Positions 1 through 9,587 are shown, counted from the stretch's first letter. The stretch: 64,000 bases of DNA from Agrobacterium pusense (GCF_900102105.1 NZ_FNBB01000001.1:372001-436000); one strand, 5' to 3'. Notes: generated by a model not told the origin, from the sequence alone. Program-made: numbers and translations.

Positions 1-38
1 GTATCACGAGGCGGCGCCGTTATTTGGGGGCTTTTTCG

Positions 39-554
39 ATGCGGCGTCTTCTTCTGACAGCGATTGTCGTGCTGACCGGCGGGTCTGCCATGGCGTCTTC
101 CATCGAATATATCAACGGTGTTCACACCACCAATGGCAGCTTCATCCGTCGCGACTGCACGGGTTGCCAGCAGGTCAAGGAGAAAACCGCGGCGCAGGTT
201 TACAGCATTCCTTCCATAGAACCCGGGACCCAGCACACGGAAATGCGGGAAGTGGATGGCAAGCAGACGCTGGTGCGCACGGAAGCATGGCTCGGCGGCG
301 CGCCCGTGACATTTGTCAGCACCAATCCGGCATGGATGCCGAAGGAAGCGTCTGGCACCGCAATCGCCACCTATGACGACGTGGAGCCAACGGCGCATAC
401 GCAGGAAACCGCTGCGACGCCCGGCGGCATAGACATGACGACCACCACTGCGGCTACGAAGGAAATTTCGAGTACCGATGCGGCGGCCCCCTCACGCGCT
501 TCTGCCTTGCCCGCTCCGACCAACTTCCCGGACTTCCAATTGCGCGGCAACTGA
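39..554 (+). CDS. Small secreted protein, HPE1-like
   Basis: Predicted exported protein of 171 residues with a classical Sec signal peptide (about residues 1-20: basic MRR, hydrophobic core, cleavage near AMA-SS). The mature part carries a CxxC pair (DCTGCQQ, about residue 40) followed by a compact region ending near NPAWMP (about residue 100). A low-complexity Thr/Ala/Pro tail of about 70 residues follows. The N-terminal half resembles the plant virulence effector HPE1-like proteins found across Rhizobiaceae and named after a Liberibacter protein; that is recall, not a search. An in-frame TTG at 24 would add five residues, but the ATG at 39 directly begins the signal peptide. Its role is unknown and a virulence function should not be assumed. 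Confidence 0.7.
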   Translation: MRRLLLTAIVVLTGGSAMASSIEYINGVHTTNGSFIRRDCTGCQQVKEKTAAQVYSIPSIEPGTQHTEMREVDGKQTLVRTEAWLGGAPVTFVSTNPAWMPKEASGTAIATYDDVEPTAHTQETAATPGGIDMTTTTAATKEISSTDAAAPSRASALPAPTNFPDFQLRGN

Positions 555-870
555 CCTGCGGGTTGGATGACAAATGTCAAACAATCGCGTCCGCGCTGTA
601 TTTTTCACGGTCGTCAGCAACCATGTGGGGAATTAAAAATCCCCGAGGGGTTATTCCGCCGGCTGGCGTGATAAAGCTTCCACTAATTAAATATATCTTC
701 AAATTTTTGGCTGCTAAGTCATCTCATGGTGCAATGCAGCACAGCATGAGGCCTTGGGCGGATGCCGCTCTTCAGGCCCTTCCCGGCGCATCATGCGCTT
801 CTCCCTTTTCCGAAACACCGGCAGCGCGCGGCAAAGCGAGGCGCGCGAGGCCAAACGCTTGTGAGCGCCC
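555..870. other. Intergenic region, no gene seen
   Basis: A 316-base gap between the HPE1-like gene and the chemotaxis receptor. It is markedly AT-richer than its surroundings around 630-720 and holds short complementary runs (GGGGA near 626, TCCCC near 640). It presumably contains the receptor promoter, but I could not assign a promoter or a convincing terminator. Short open frames here have no ribosome-binding site and no recognisable product. Confidence 0.5.
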
Positions 871-2694
871 ATGAAGAACCTTTCCATTTCCCGTCAGTTG
901 ATCGTTCTCGTAGTGGCCCTGATGGCCGCCTTCGCCGTGGCAACCTTCTACCAGCTGAAGTCCGCCACCGACGCGATCTATGAGGAACGCTACGGTATGC
1001 TGCGGACTCAGGTGCAGTCGGCCATCTCCATCCTGCAATCCTTCCACGACAAGGAAAAGGCCGGCACCCTTTCGCGCGACGAGGCCATGAAGCAGGCTTA
1101 TGCGACCGTCAGCGCCATACGCTTCACCCCGGATGGCTACCTCTTCGGTTATGATTACGATGTGACGATGAAGTTCCATCCCGATGCCAAGCGCGTCGGC
1201 GAGAACTTCAAGGGCAAGCCTGACAGCAAGGGTTTCGCTTATCGTGACGAGCTGGTGCGGCTTGGTCGCAATGGCGGCGGCCAGACAGATTTCTACGGCC
1301 CGAAGCCCGGCATGGAAGGCAATGACTACGCCAAGAGCTCCTATGCACTTGCCTTCGAACCCTGGCAGGTGGTGGTCGTGACCGGCGTTTACATCGATGA
1401 TCTGAACGCACAGGTGCGCGGCGAGGTGATGAAGGCGCTATCCATCGGCGCGTTGATCTTCGTGCTGGCGCTTGCAGCCGCTTTCTATGTCATCCGTGGT
1501 ATCTCGAAGCCCCTCGGCGATATTCACCGCGCGCTTGGCGAAGTCGCCAATGAAAACGTCTCGCTCGCCATTCCCCATACTGGCCTCACCAACGAAGTGG
1601 GCATGATGGCGAAGGCTACTGCCTCGCTTCAGGACAAGGTACGCGAGCGCCATGCCATGCAGCGCCGTGAGGAAGAACAGCAGCAACAGCTCAATGCCGA
1701 GCGCCAGAACAACCTCGACATGCAGCGCGACGAGGCAGAATTGCAGGCGCGTGTGGTCGCCACCATCGGCGAGGCGCTGGAAAAGCTGGCCGGCGGCGAT
1801 CTGACCGTGCGCTGCGGCGACCTCGGCAACCGTTACGCAACGCTGCGCGACAATTTCAACGAGGCCCTGACCCATCTCGATGCCGCCATGGCCAAGGTAA
1901 ATTCCAAGAGCATCGACATTGGCGGCTCAAAGGAAGAAATCCGCAAGGCCTCCAACGAGCTATCACAGCGTACCGAACGGCAGGCTGCCAATCTGGAAGA
2001 GACCTCCGCAGCGCTTGACGAACTGACCGTCGCGGTGCGCCAGACGGCGGAAGGGGCAGCTGACGCCGCCAAGCGTGTCACCACCGTCAGCTCGGAAGCC
2101 ATGCGCAGCGACCGTGTGGTGGAAGAAGCGATCATGGCGATGAGCGGCATCGAGCAGTCTTCCGACCAGATTTCCAACATCATCGGCGTGATCGACGATA
2201 TCGCCTTCCAGACCAACCTTCTGGCACTGAATGCCGGCGTCGAAGCTGCTCGCGCGGGTGAGGCTGGCAAGGGCTTTGCCGTGGTAGCGCAGGAAGTGCG
2301 CGAACTCGCACAGAAATCCGCGGCTGCCGCCAAAGAGATCAAGGACCAGATCGCCCGCTCTTCCGCCCAGGTGGAAAATGGCGTGCGGCTTGTGGGCGAG
2401 GCCGGCGATGCACTGAAGCGTATCTCGGACCAGATCAAATCCGCTAACGAGATCGTCAGCAAGATCGCCCACTCGGCAGCCGAGCAGGATACGACGCTGC
2501 GCTCGATCTCCTCATCGCTCAACCAGCTCGACGTCGCCACCCAGCACAATGCGGCCATGGCGGAAGAAACCACGGCTTCGGCGGAAGCGCTTGCCGTGGA
2601 CACCGAGGAACTGCTGAACCTCATCCGCGGCTTCCGCGTGTCGTCCGGTCACCAGCTTCATGCCATGGCGCATGAGCTGCGCATGGCGGGGTGA
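871..2694 (+). CDS. Methyl-accepting chemotaxis protein with single Cache domain
   Basis: Transmembrane chemoreceptor of 607 residues that would signal to CheA/CheW. Order: TM1 about residues 8-27; a periplasmic single-Cache (sCache_2-like) sensor about 35-175, with the DGYLFGYDYD segment typical of that fold; TM2 about 188-210; a HAMP domain about 212-265 and possibly a second HAMP-like segment about 290-345; then the methyl-accepting signalling domain to the C terminus. The highly conserved hairpin tip (IDDIAFQTNLLALNAGVEAA) sits at about 445-465. There is no obvious CheR-docking pentapeptide at the C terminus. The ligand cannot be read from sequence, though sCache_2 domains often bind small organic acids. 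Transcribed alone, with a terminator immediately downstream. Confidence 0.93.
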   Translation: MKNLSISRQLIVLVVALMAAFAVATFYQLKSATDAIYEERYGMLRTQVQSAISILQSFHDKEKAGTLSRDEAMKQAYATVSAIRFTPDGYLFGYDYDVTMKFHPDAKRVGENFKGKPDSKGFAYRDELVRLGRNGGGQTDFYGPKPGMEGNDYAKSSYALAFEPWQVVVVTGVYIDDLNAQVRGEVMKALSIGALIFVLALAAAFYVIRGISKPLGDIHRALGEVANENVSLAIPHTGLTNEVGMMAKATASLQDKVRERHAMQRREEEQQQQLNAERQNNLDMQRDEAELQARVVATIGEALEKLAGGDLTVRCGDLGNRYATLRDNFNEALTHLDAAMAKVNSKSIDIGGSKEEIRKASNELSQRTERQAANLEETSAALDELTVAVRQTAEGAADAAKRVTTVSSEAMRSDRVVEEAIMAMSGIEQSSDQISNIIGVIDDIAFQTNLLALNAGVEAARAGEAGKGFAVVAQEVRELAQKSAAAAKEIKDQIARSSAQVENGVRLVGEAGDALKRISDQIKSANEIVSKIAHSAAEQDTTLRSISSSLNQLDVATQHNAAMAEETTASAEALAVDTEELLNLIRGFRVSSGHQLHAMAHELRMAG

Positions 2695-2722
2695 TACGCC
2701 GCAAGACTATCGATGAACAAAG

Positions 2723-2751
2723 GCGCCGGGGAACTCCGGCGCTTTTCTTTT
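2723..2751 (+). terminator. Rho-independent terminator of the chemoreceptor gene
   Basis: GCGCCGG stem (2723-2729), six-base loop, CCGGCGC (2736-2742), then TTTTCTTTT. It lies just after the receptor stop codon and reaches the end of the convergent DUF523 gene. Confidence 0.85.
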
Positions 2752-3244
2752 AACGGGTCAGCACATCCAGCCGGTCGATATCGGCAGGTGAAAAAACGGC
2801 AATACCGGCTTTTTCGAGCAGCGCCGCCGTCACCCCATTGCCCGCATGTTTGACGCCAGAAAACGAACCGTCATAGATCGCAACCGATCCACAGGACGGG
2901 CTGCCGTCGATCAGAAGCGCGTATGTGCAGGCATTGGCCCTCGCAAAGGCCAGCGCCCTTTCTGCGCCGGCAATGAATTGCGCCGTGACATCGCCGCCGG
3001 TCACCTCTAGCACGCGGGCGCGGCCCTCCAGCACATCGAGACCGGAGGCACGATCTTCGATTTCCGCCGGCGGGCGCGGCACGGGCATACCGCCCGCCAT
3101 CTCCGGACAGATCGCCACCAGCCTGCCTTCGCTGCGCCAGCGGTCGATCGCCGGGGGGAAGAAGGGCTTGCCTCTGCCGTCGTAACGGACAGGTTGGCCG
3201 AGGAGGCAGGCGCTGATGAGGATTTTGGAGGTGGGGTGGGTCAA
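2750..3244 (-). CDS. DUF523 family protein
   Basis: Cytosolic protein of 164 residues, complete for the DUF523 family (about 140-165 residues). Family hallmarks are visible: the N-terminal ISACLLGQPVRYDG motif, ICPEMAGG in the middle with a conserved Cys, and DGSPSCGS with two further conserved positions near residue 115. The pattern of conserved Cys residues suggests a metal or Fe-S site, but no function is established for the family. Convergent with the chemoreceptor gene and separated from glyS by a palindromic repeat. Confidence 0.88.
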   Translation of the reverse strand: MTHPTSKILISACLLGQPVRYDGRGKPFFPPAIDRWRSEGRLVAICPEMAGGMPVPRPPAEIEDRASGLDVLEGRARVLEVTGGDVTAQFIAGAERALAFARANACTYALLIDGSPSCGSVAIYDGSFSGVKHAGNGVTAALLEKAGIAVFSPADIDRLDVLTR

Positions 3245-3282
3245 TGGGAAGTTATCCTGCGGGAGTTGAGGCTGTGGCTTAA

Positions 3283-3434
3283 CCCCTCTGCCCTGCCGGG
3301 CATCTCCCCCTCAAGGGGGGAGATCGGCGAGAGGCATGCTCCCCCTCTTCCCGAAACGTTCAATGTGGTTGAGAGCTCGCCACAAGTCGATCTCCCCCCT
3401 TGAGGGGGAGATGTCCGGCAGGACAGAGGGGGGT
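3283..3434. repeat. RIME-type palindromic intergenic element (copy 1)
   Basis: Long inverted repeat of about 150 bp. The outer arms (CCCCTCTGCCCTGCCGGGCA at 3283 and its near-complement ending at 3434) and the inner arms (GGGGGGAGATCG / CGATCTCCCCCC) flank a unique centre. The left and right arms differ at a couple of positions. The same core appears at 19313-19512. Architecture and core match the Rhizobium-specific intergenic mosaic elements (RIME1), which form large hairpins. It lies between the ends of DUF523 and glyS transcripts. Confidence 0.85.
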
Positions 3435-3473
3435 GAACCGCGCACACTGACATGTACGGCTACCCCAACCCTA

Positions 3474-5627
3474 TCAGCCCGTTATCTTCGAGAAATCCGC
3501 AACCGTGCCAGTTGCCTCGCGAATGGCCTTCAGCAACGCCAGACGGTTTGCGCGGATGGCCGCGTCCTCGTCGTTGACGAGCACATCTTCGAAGAATTTA
3601 TCGACGGGCGCGCGAAGCGTCGAAAGCGCCTGCATGGCAGAGCGGAAATCTTCGCCGGCAACAGCCTTCGCGGCATCGGCAGACGCGGTCTTGATCGCCG
3701 CATAAAGCGCCTTTTCGGCATCGAGCTTCAACAACTCTTCCGAAACGCCATCCGCCACCACAGTCCCCTTCTTCTCCTCCGCGGCCAGAAGCTGGGTGGC
3801 GCGCTTGGCGCCTGCCAGAAGGTTACGGCCATCCTCACCGGTGATGAAGGCGGTGAGCGCTTCGACACGGCGGGCGATCATCAGCAGGTCGTCGGATTCC
3901 GGCGTCAGGACGGCGTCGATCAGATCGTAACGCGCGCCGAGATCGCGGAGATAGACCTTCAGACGGTCGTGGAAGAAGGAGAGAAGGTCCGGATCCTTGG
4001 CAACGCTCAGCAGTGGCAGCCGCACGTTCTTCTCAAGCAGAATACGCACCACACCCAGCGCCGCACGGCGCAGCGCGAAGGGGTCCTTCGAGCCGGTGGG
4101 CTTCTCATCGATGGCCCAGAAGCCGGCGAGGGTGTCGAGTTTGTCAGCGAGAGCGACCGTGATCGCCACCTTGTCAGCCGGCAGGCGGTCGGAAGGACCC
4201 TGCGGCTTGTAGTGATCTTCGATGGCGGCCGCAACGCTTTCGTTTTCGCCCTGAAGCGCCGCATATTTGCGGCCCATCAAGCCCTGAAGCTCGGGGAATT
4301 CGCCGACGGCTTCGGTGCGCAGGTCGGCCTTGGCCAGCACAACGGCGCGGTCCACCAGCGCGGCATCGGCGCCGACGATCGGGGCCAGCGTCTTCGCCAG
4401 TTCGCGGATGCGGGATACGCGCTCGCCCTGCGTTCCGAGCTTGGCGTGAAAGGTGACGTTGAGCGCATCGAGCTTCGCCATGCGCTGGTCGAGGGGCTTT
4501 TTAAGATCGAGGCCGAATTTTGCAGCCGAGTCCTTCAGCGTCTCAAGATCGGGCAGATCACCCTGGTCACGGGTCCAGAAATGGCGGGCATCGGACAGGC
4601 GCGCGCGCACGACCTTGCCATTGCCGTGGATGATTTCCTTGCCGCCATCACTCGCTTCGATGTTCGAGACAAGGATGAAGCGGTTGGAAAGGCCCTCTTC
4701 CGCACCCTGGTTGCGGGTGACGAAACACTTCTGGTTGGTCTTGATGGTGAGGCGGATGATTTCTGCGGGGATTTGCAGATAGTCCTCTTCGAAAGTGCCC
4801 ATCAGCACCTGCGGCCATTCGACCAGGCCGGAAACTTCTTCCAGCAGGCCTTCGTCTTCCACAAGGTCGAGGCCGTTGGCGAAAGCGAGGTCCTTGGCGT
4901 CGTGCAGGATGATGTCCTTGCGGCGCTCGGCATCGAGAATGACCTTCGCCTTTTCGAGGCTCGAGACATAATCCTCGAAACGGCGCACGGTGATCGGACC
5001 CGGCGCATGGAAACGATGGCCATAGGTAACGTTGCCGGCAACGATACCATCGATGGCAAACGGGATGACCTGCGTTTCATCGTGTTCGGGGCCGAACAGG
5101 CAGACGATGGACTGCAGCGGCCGCACCCAACGCAGGCTTTCCGAACCTTTGCCTTCGATACCGGCATAGCTGGAGCCTTTCGGCATCGAAGCGGGGCCGG
5201 AGCGCATGGATTTCGGCCAGGGGAAAGAGCGGATGATGCCGGGCATCACCTCGGCGATGATCTCTTCCGCCGGACGGCCCGGCTTGTTGATGATGGCGAT
5301 GTAGAAATCACCCTTCTTCGGATCGGAAACAACCTGCGCTTCCGAGATATCGTTGAGGCCCGCGCCACGCAGAAAGCCTTCGATGGCCTTTTCATTGGCA
5401 TCGGTGCGCGGACCCTTCTTTTCCTCACGCACATCGGCCGAGCGGGCGTTGAGGCCACGAATATCCAGCGTCAGACGACGCGGTGTCCAATATTCACGCG
5501 CACCTTCATAGGTCAGCCCTCTCTCCACCAAGGCATCGGTGACGAGTTTCTTCAGATCGCCCGCCGCCTTGCGCTGCATGCGGGCAGGGATTTCCTCGGA
5601 GCGAAGTTCAAGTAGAAGATCGGGCAT
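3474..5627 (-). CDS. glyS: Glycyl-tRNA synthetase beta subunit
   Basis: Beta chain (717 residues) of the bacterial alpha2-beta2 glycyl-tRNA synthetase. The beta chain carries tRNA recognition, while the alpha chain (glyQ, 10198-11160) carries the class II catalytic core. Length and sequence are typical from the N-terminal [14 protein letters not shown] to the C-terminal anticodon-binding/DALR-like region (about 590-700, with [14 protein letters not shown] near 677). It starts at an ATG 97 bp after the DUF2207 stop on the same strand. Unusually, glyQ and glyS are separated here by four other genes, though all share the strand. Confidence 0.97.
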   Translation of the reverse strand: MPDLLLELRSEEIPARMQRKAAGDLKKLVTDALVERGLTYEGAREYWTPRRLTLDIRGLNARSADVREEKKGPRTDANEKAIEGFLRGAGLNDISEAQVVSDPKKGDFYIAIINKPGRPAEEIIAEVMPGIIRSFPWPKSMRSGPASMPKGSSYAGIEGKGSESLRWVRPLQSIVCLFGPEHDETQVIPFAIDGIVAGNVTYGHRFHAPGPITVRRFEDYVSSLEKAKVILDAERRKDIILHDAKDLAFANGLDLVEDEGLLEEVSGLVEWPQVLMGTFEEDYLQIPAEIIRLTIKTNQKCFVTRNQGAEEGLSNRFILVSNIEASDGGKEIIHGNGKVVRARLSDARHFWTRDQGDLPDLETLKDSAAKFGLDLKKPLDQRMAKLDALNVTFHAKLGTQGERVSRIRELAKTLAPIVGADAALVDRAVVLAKADLRTEAVGEFPELQGLMGRKYAALQGENESVAAAIEDHYKPQGPSDRLPADKVAITVALADKLDTLAGFWAIDEKPTGSKDPFALRRAALGVVRILLEKNVRLPLLSVAKDPDLLSFFHDRLKVYLRDLGARYDLIDAVLTPESDDLLMIARRVEALTAFITGEDGRNLLAGAKRATQLLAAEEKKGTVVADGVSEELLKLDAEKALYAAIKTASADAAKAVAGEDFRSAMQALSTLRAPVDKFFEDVLVNDEDAAIRANRLALLKAIREATGTVADFSKITG

Positions 5628-5724
5628 GGGATAAGGACTTTAATCTGTTGCAAAAGAGTGTCGCGGACTTAGCAAGACCAGCGGCAAAAGTCACCAGCTA
5701 TCGGTTAAATTACCGCGGCAGGCA

Positions 5725-7662
5725 TCACCAGCCGCCGCCACCGCCACCGCCGCCGCCAGAGCCGGAAAAACCGCCCCCACCCCCGCCTGAGAAGCTGGAG
5801 CCGGAAGAGCTGACAGGCTGCGGAATGGTGGAGGCGATTGTGCTTGCCATAGAGGTTGAGAACCCGCCGATCCTGTCGCCAAAGCTGCCGTAATTGCTGC
5901 CCAGGTACCAGCCCGGCGCATAACTTGCCGCGGCGGCACCGGCGGCGGCGGTCGCGAGCCAGGTCTCGAACGTACGGCTCCAGGGCTTTTCGACGCCAAG
6001 CGCCACGGCATAGGGCAGCAGCGTTTCGAAATGTTGCGGCGACATGGCCGGCGCGCCCGCCATGTTCATCCGGTCCTTTTCGGCCAGCGTCAGATAGGTC
6101 CGCAGGCCTTCGATGCCATCCATCAGCTTGCGACCGAGCGGCGTCGGTGCGCCCATCAGAAACAGGAACAGCGCATTGGTGAGCACGATTCCCCCGATGG
6201 CAGCGAGCGCCAGTGACTTGGTGTCATGTGTAACGTCAAGCAGGATTTGCGTGGCGATGCCGCCAATGGCCGAAAAGGCCAGGAAACCGGCAAAGGCGAG
6301 CATGACGATGCCACCGATCCGCTTGCGCAGCGGCGCGCCGCGCGAAAACTGCCGGCCGATGCCAATCGAAAGGATGCTGAAAAAGAAAGCAAAAAAGCCA
6401 AAGACCAGCACAGCGGCGATGGCGCTCTCATCCAGATCGCCGAAGACCAGCGTCGCAACGATGAGGGCGAGGCTGAGGAAGATACCGAAGACGGTGTAGC
6501 CGGCATTGCTGCGGTAATACTTGCCGCGATGTTCTTTCTCTATCGCTGCGCGAAACTGTTTGCCGACCTTCTCGACCTCCGCCCCATGGGCCTTGTCGAT
6601 GGTTAGTGTCTCCCCCGGCCCACCGATGGAGGAAAGCAGCGTCTTCTGTCCCGTCGGCAGGTTGTCGGCCGTCGCCTTTTGCGTGCGGCGGATGACGATG
6701 GCGTTCTTCAGATCCTCCAAAACCACATAACCTTTTACGGCCAGATCAAGTGCCGAAGCGGAAAGCGCCGTCCAGCCCGCGCCGGAAAAACCGCGGTTAT
6801 CGACGTAATTGACCAGCGCCGGGGAAAGTCCATCCGGCGCGTCCCAGCGCGGCACGACGACGCCTTTTGCCGGATCGCGGCCCACGGCGAACCAGGCTCG
6901 CAGATAATAGAGGAGCACGACGAAGAGACCGCCGCCCGAAAGGAGGATGGCGAGATTGTCCCGCAGCCACCACCCCGCCTCCTGCGTGGTGTCAGGAGCC
7001 GTGATAGCCCCCTTGGGCAGTTTCACCGCAACCGTCATGCCCTCGCCCACCGAAAAGGGGCGAGTGGAGGCGAAGAAAACCTCGTTGCCCTCACTGAGGA
7101 TGCGGGCGTCCTTGCCTTTTGCGCCAAGCGGACCGGTGAAGACGGCGGTATCCGTCGCCTTGACACCATCAGGCAACGTGATGGTAGCGGAAATCTCGCC
7201 CATGGGGAATTGCCAGCCATTGCCGGTAACATTCCAGGTCAGCTCGTCATAATCGCTGAAATAACGGATCTGCCGTGCGGTGGTGTAGGTGATCTGGAAG
7301 ATATGTTCGCCGGTCGGCAGAAAACGGTCGGCGCTGCCGGTATAGATGCGGATGCCGCCATCGATATTTTCGGTGCGCCAGTTCTCGGGCGCACCATCGC
7401 GCTCCACCGAAACGACGCTGAAATCCACCTTGGTGCGGCGGTTATTCGCATCCAGCGCATAAAGCGGAAAATCGCGGAAAATGCCGCGCTTGATGTTCTG
7501 GCCTTCGGCGCGGGCGGTGATGGTCTCCGTCACCGTCAGCTTTCCGTCTCGCGCAACCTCGATGACGGAATGATACGAACGGATGAACTCTTCCGCGAAA
7601 GCCGGGAAGGCCGCGCCCAGGAAGACGAACAGCGCGAGAAATCTTGCGGCGATGGTCTTCAC
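5725..7662 (-). CDS. DUF2207 family membrane protein
   Basis: Membrane protein of 645 residues with a signal peptide (about 1-23). A large extracytoplasmic beta-rich DUF2207 domain follows (about 25-225; ERDGAPENWRTENIDGGIRI region). Then come a TM segment (about 232-252), a cytoplasmic stretch with a paired central TM cluster (about 400-520), and a C-terminal tail of almost pure Gly/Ser ending in a glycine run plus Trp. The glycine-rich tail is typical of the YPO/DUF2207 group, which commonly sits beside LemA. Function is unknown; an envelope role together with LemA is inferred from repeated co-occurrence. It starts 22 bp downstream of the EPSP synthase stop, so the two are probably co-transcribed. 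Confidence 0.88.
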   Translation of the reverse strand: MKTIAARFLALFVFLGAAFPAFAEEFIRSYHSVIEVARDGKLTVTETITARAEGQNIKRGIFRDFPLYALDANNRRTKVDFSVVSVERDGAPENWRTENIDGGIRIYTGSADRFLPTGEHIFQITYTTARQIRYFSDYDELTWNVTGNGWQFPMGEISATITLPDGVKATDTAVFTGPLGAKGKDARILSEGNEVFFASTRPFSVGEGMTVAVKLPKGAITAPDTTQEAGWWLRDNLAILLSGGGLFVVLLYYLRAWFAVGRDPAKGVVVPRWDAPDGLSPALVNYVDNRGFSGAGWTALSASALDLAVKGYVVLEDLKNAIVIRRTQKATADNLPTGQKTLLSSIGGPGETLTIDKAHGAEVEKVGKQFRAAIEKEHRGKYYRSNAGYTVFGIFLSLALIVATLVFGDLDESAIAAVLVFGFFAFFFSILSIGIGRQFSRGAPLRKRIGGIVMLAFAGFLAFSAIGGIATQILLDVTHDTKSLALAAIGGIVLTNALFLFLMGAPTPLGRKLMDGIEGLRTYLTLAEKDRMNMAGAPAMSPQHFETLLPYAVALGVEKPWSRTFETWLATAAAGAAAASYAPGWYLGSNYGSFGDRIGGFSTSMASTIASTIPQPVSSSGSSFSGGGGGGFSGSGGGGGGGGGW

Positions 7663-7683
7663 GAGCGATCCCTCCTCAATGGC

Positions 7684-8961
7684 TCAGTGCTGCGGCTCGG
7701 CAGCGCTTTCCTTTTCGGTATAGTCGACGCCCAGCGAGGCGAGCGCCTTCCAGTAACCGGGATAGGTCTTGCCCACGCAGGCCGGATTCTGGATGGCAAT
7801 GCCGCCGATCTTCAGTGCGGCCAGCGCAAAGCTCATGGCGATGCGGTGGTCGGCGAAAGTGTCGATGGAGGCCTTGACCGTCTGGCCCGCAAGCGAGGGA
7901 TCGGAATGCACAATCAAGTCGTCGCCTTCCTCATGCGCCAGACCATCGCGGATTTCGTTGAGGCCGAGTGAGACGGCGCGGATTCGGTCGCACTCCTTGA
8001 CGCGCAGATTGGCGATGCCGACGAAACGCACCGGCGTTTCGTTAAAGGCGGCGAGAACCGCAATGGTGGGAATGGCATCCTGCATCTGCGAACCGTCGAT
8101 TTCAGCGGGCAGGTGGGGAAACTGCGCCATGACCTCATGGGCCTTGGCATCCGGCTGGGTGAACTTATCGGCCGGCGTGCCGATATCGATGGCGCCGCCG
8201 GTCAGAAGTTCAGCGCCCCAGAGATAGGTGGCGGCGGAGGCATCCGGCTCGATGTGGAAATCGGTCGCCGTGTAGCCGGTCGGATGCACGCGCCAGATGG
8301 CGTTGCTCACCCGCTCCACCTTTGCACCGAAGGCTTCCATGGCCGATGTGGTGAGATCGATATAGCCCTTCGCGCCGATATCCTCACCTTTGAGGATGAT
8401 ATCGACAGGCTTGTCGCCGCAGGCGGCGGCCATCAGAAGTGCGGACACATACTGGCTGGAAAGATTGGCGTCGATCGTGACGCTGCCCTTCGGGAAGCCA
8501 GTACCCTTGCCGCAGACGGTGACGGGCGGGCAGCCGGTCGGCGCCTCCGCCTCAACGCCGAGGGAGCGCAGGGCTTCCACCAGCGGCATGATCGGGCGTT
8601 TGCGCATATGCTCGTCGCCATCGATGATGACGGCGCCATCCACAAGGGCGGCAGCGGCGGTGAGAAAGCGGGTGGCTGTGCCGGCATTGCCGAGGAAAAG
8701 CGGCTTTTCCGGCTGATGCAACCCACCTGAACTCTCCACCACGAAGGTGGTGGCGTCAGGCTCGGTTACCTTGACACCCATCTCACGCAGCGCTTCTGCC
8801 ATGTAAAGCGTATCGTCGCTTTTCAGCGCGCCCGTGAGACGGCTTTTGCCCTTGGCGAGCCCGGCCAGCAGAAGTGCACGGTTGGTAATGGATTTGGAAC
8901 CGGGCGGCTCCACCTTGCCGGAAAGCGGGTGGCCGGGCGGGGTGATGGTCAGTTCGATCAT
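7684..8961 (-). CDS. aroA: EPSP synthase, class I-like (3-phosphoshikimate 1-carboxyvinyltransferase)
   Basis: Catalyses transfer of the enolpyruvyl group of PEP to shikimate-3-phosphate in chorismate synthesis. The 425 residues align well with the E. coli class I enzyme: K23/S24/R28 in GSKSITNR, N92-G94 in LGNAGTATR, R122, S168-S169-Q170, catalytic D295, N318/K322/E323, D371-H372-R373 and K398 in GKTYPG. All substrate-binding positions I could map are present. The PEP-site glycine (G94, the E. coli Gly96 position) is retained, but the position of E. coli Pro101 is Phe99. The usual alphaproteobacterial aroA neighbours cmk and rpsA are absent, so this is probably a second, diverged copy beside a CP4-type class II enzyme elsewhere (inference). 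It sits between lemA and DUF2207. Confidence 0.9.
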   Translation of the reverse strand: MIELTITPPGHPLSGKVEPPGSKSITNRALLLAGLAKGKSRLTGALKSDDTLYMAEALREMGVKVTEPDATTFVVESSGGLHQPEKPLFLGNAGTATRFLTAAAALVDGAVIIDGDEHMRKRPIMPLVEALRSLGVEAEAPTGCPPVTVCGKGTGFPKGSVTIDANLSSQYVSALLMAAACGDKPVDIILKGEDIGAKGYIDLTTSAMEAFGAKVERVSNAIWRVHPTGYTATDFHIEPDASAATYLWGAELLTGGAIDIGTPADKFTQPDAKAHEVMAQFPHLPAEIDGSQMQDAIPTIAVLAAFNETPVRFVGIANLRVKECDRIRAVSLGLNEIRDGLAHEEGDDLIVHSDPSLAGQTVKASIDTFADHRIAMSFALAALKIGGIAIQNPACVGKTYPGYWKALASLGVDYTEKESAAEPQH

Positions 8962-9035
8962 GATCGTCGTCTTGTCAAAGAATGCGGCGCAAAGCCGGGC
9001 TATCGGAATATCGGCGGGAATTTGTGAGCCGGTGC

Positions 9036-9587
9036 TTAGAACTTCACCGTCGGCACGGCGCGGTCGGCCGGGTTGTCGATCTCGAAATAGGGCGCCTTGG
9101 CAAAACCGAACTGCCCCGCCACGAGATTGGACGGGAAGCTCTCCACCTTGACGTTAAGATCGCGGGCAGCGCCATTGTAATAACGGCGCGACATCTGGAT
9201 CTCGCTTTCGATGGTTTCGAGCGAGCGCTGCAATTCCAGAAAGTTCGTATTGGCTTTCAGATCGGGATAGGCTTCGGCGAGCGCAAAGAGCTTACCGAGC
9301 GCCTGTGACAGCAGTCCTTCCGCCTGGGCGCGGCCTTCGACATCGCCCGCCGGCACGGCCTGCGCCCGGTTGCGCAGGTTGATCACCTCTTCAAAGGTGC
9401 TCTTTTCATGGGCCGCGTAACCTTTCACGGTCTCGATGAGGTTGGGGATGAGATCAGCGCGGCGCTTCAGCTGCACGTCGATGCCCGACCACGCCTCTTC
9501 CTTCATCTGCCGCGCCTTGACGAGACCGTTATAGATGAAGACGACATAAAGCGCGATTGCCGCGATGATTGCCAGCGTGATGAACAT
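9036..9587 (-). CDS. lemA: LemA family protein
   Basis: 183 residues, usual LemA length. A single N-terminal membrane anchor (about 3-19) is followed by a helical cytoplasmic or periplasmic domain with the family motifs: WSGIDVQLKRRADLIPNLIETVKGYA (about 32-57), NLRNRAQAV, and the C-terminal FPSNLVAGQFGF plus FEI. LemA proteins have no settled biochemical function; the family is repeatedly found beside DUF2207 or TPM-domain membrane proteins. It is the first gene of a probable lemA-aroA-DUF2207 operon, with the aroA start 75 bp downstream. Confidence 0.93.
   Translation of the reverse strand: MFITLAIIAAIALYVVFIYNGLVKARQMKEEAWSGIDVQLKRRADLIPNLIETVKGYAAHEKSTFEEVINLRNRAQAVPAGDVEGRAQAEGLLSQALGKLFALAEAYPDLKANTNFLELQRSLETIESEIQMSRRYYNGAARDLNVKVESFPSNLVAGQFGFAKAPYFEIDNPADRAVPTVKF

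Noticed and set aside
3336..5615. 759-residue plus-strand open frame
   Set aside because: Exactly antisense to glyS; high-GC codon usage leaves the opposite strand open. No ribosome site or recognisable domain.
5726..5800. Tandem trinucleotide-like repeat
   Set aside because: Simply runs of glycine codons encoding the DUF2207 tail, not a separate repeat element.
5648..5893. Proline-rich plus-strand frame
   Set aside because: It is the reverse complement of the glycine-rich tail codons of the DUF2207 protein.
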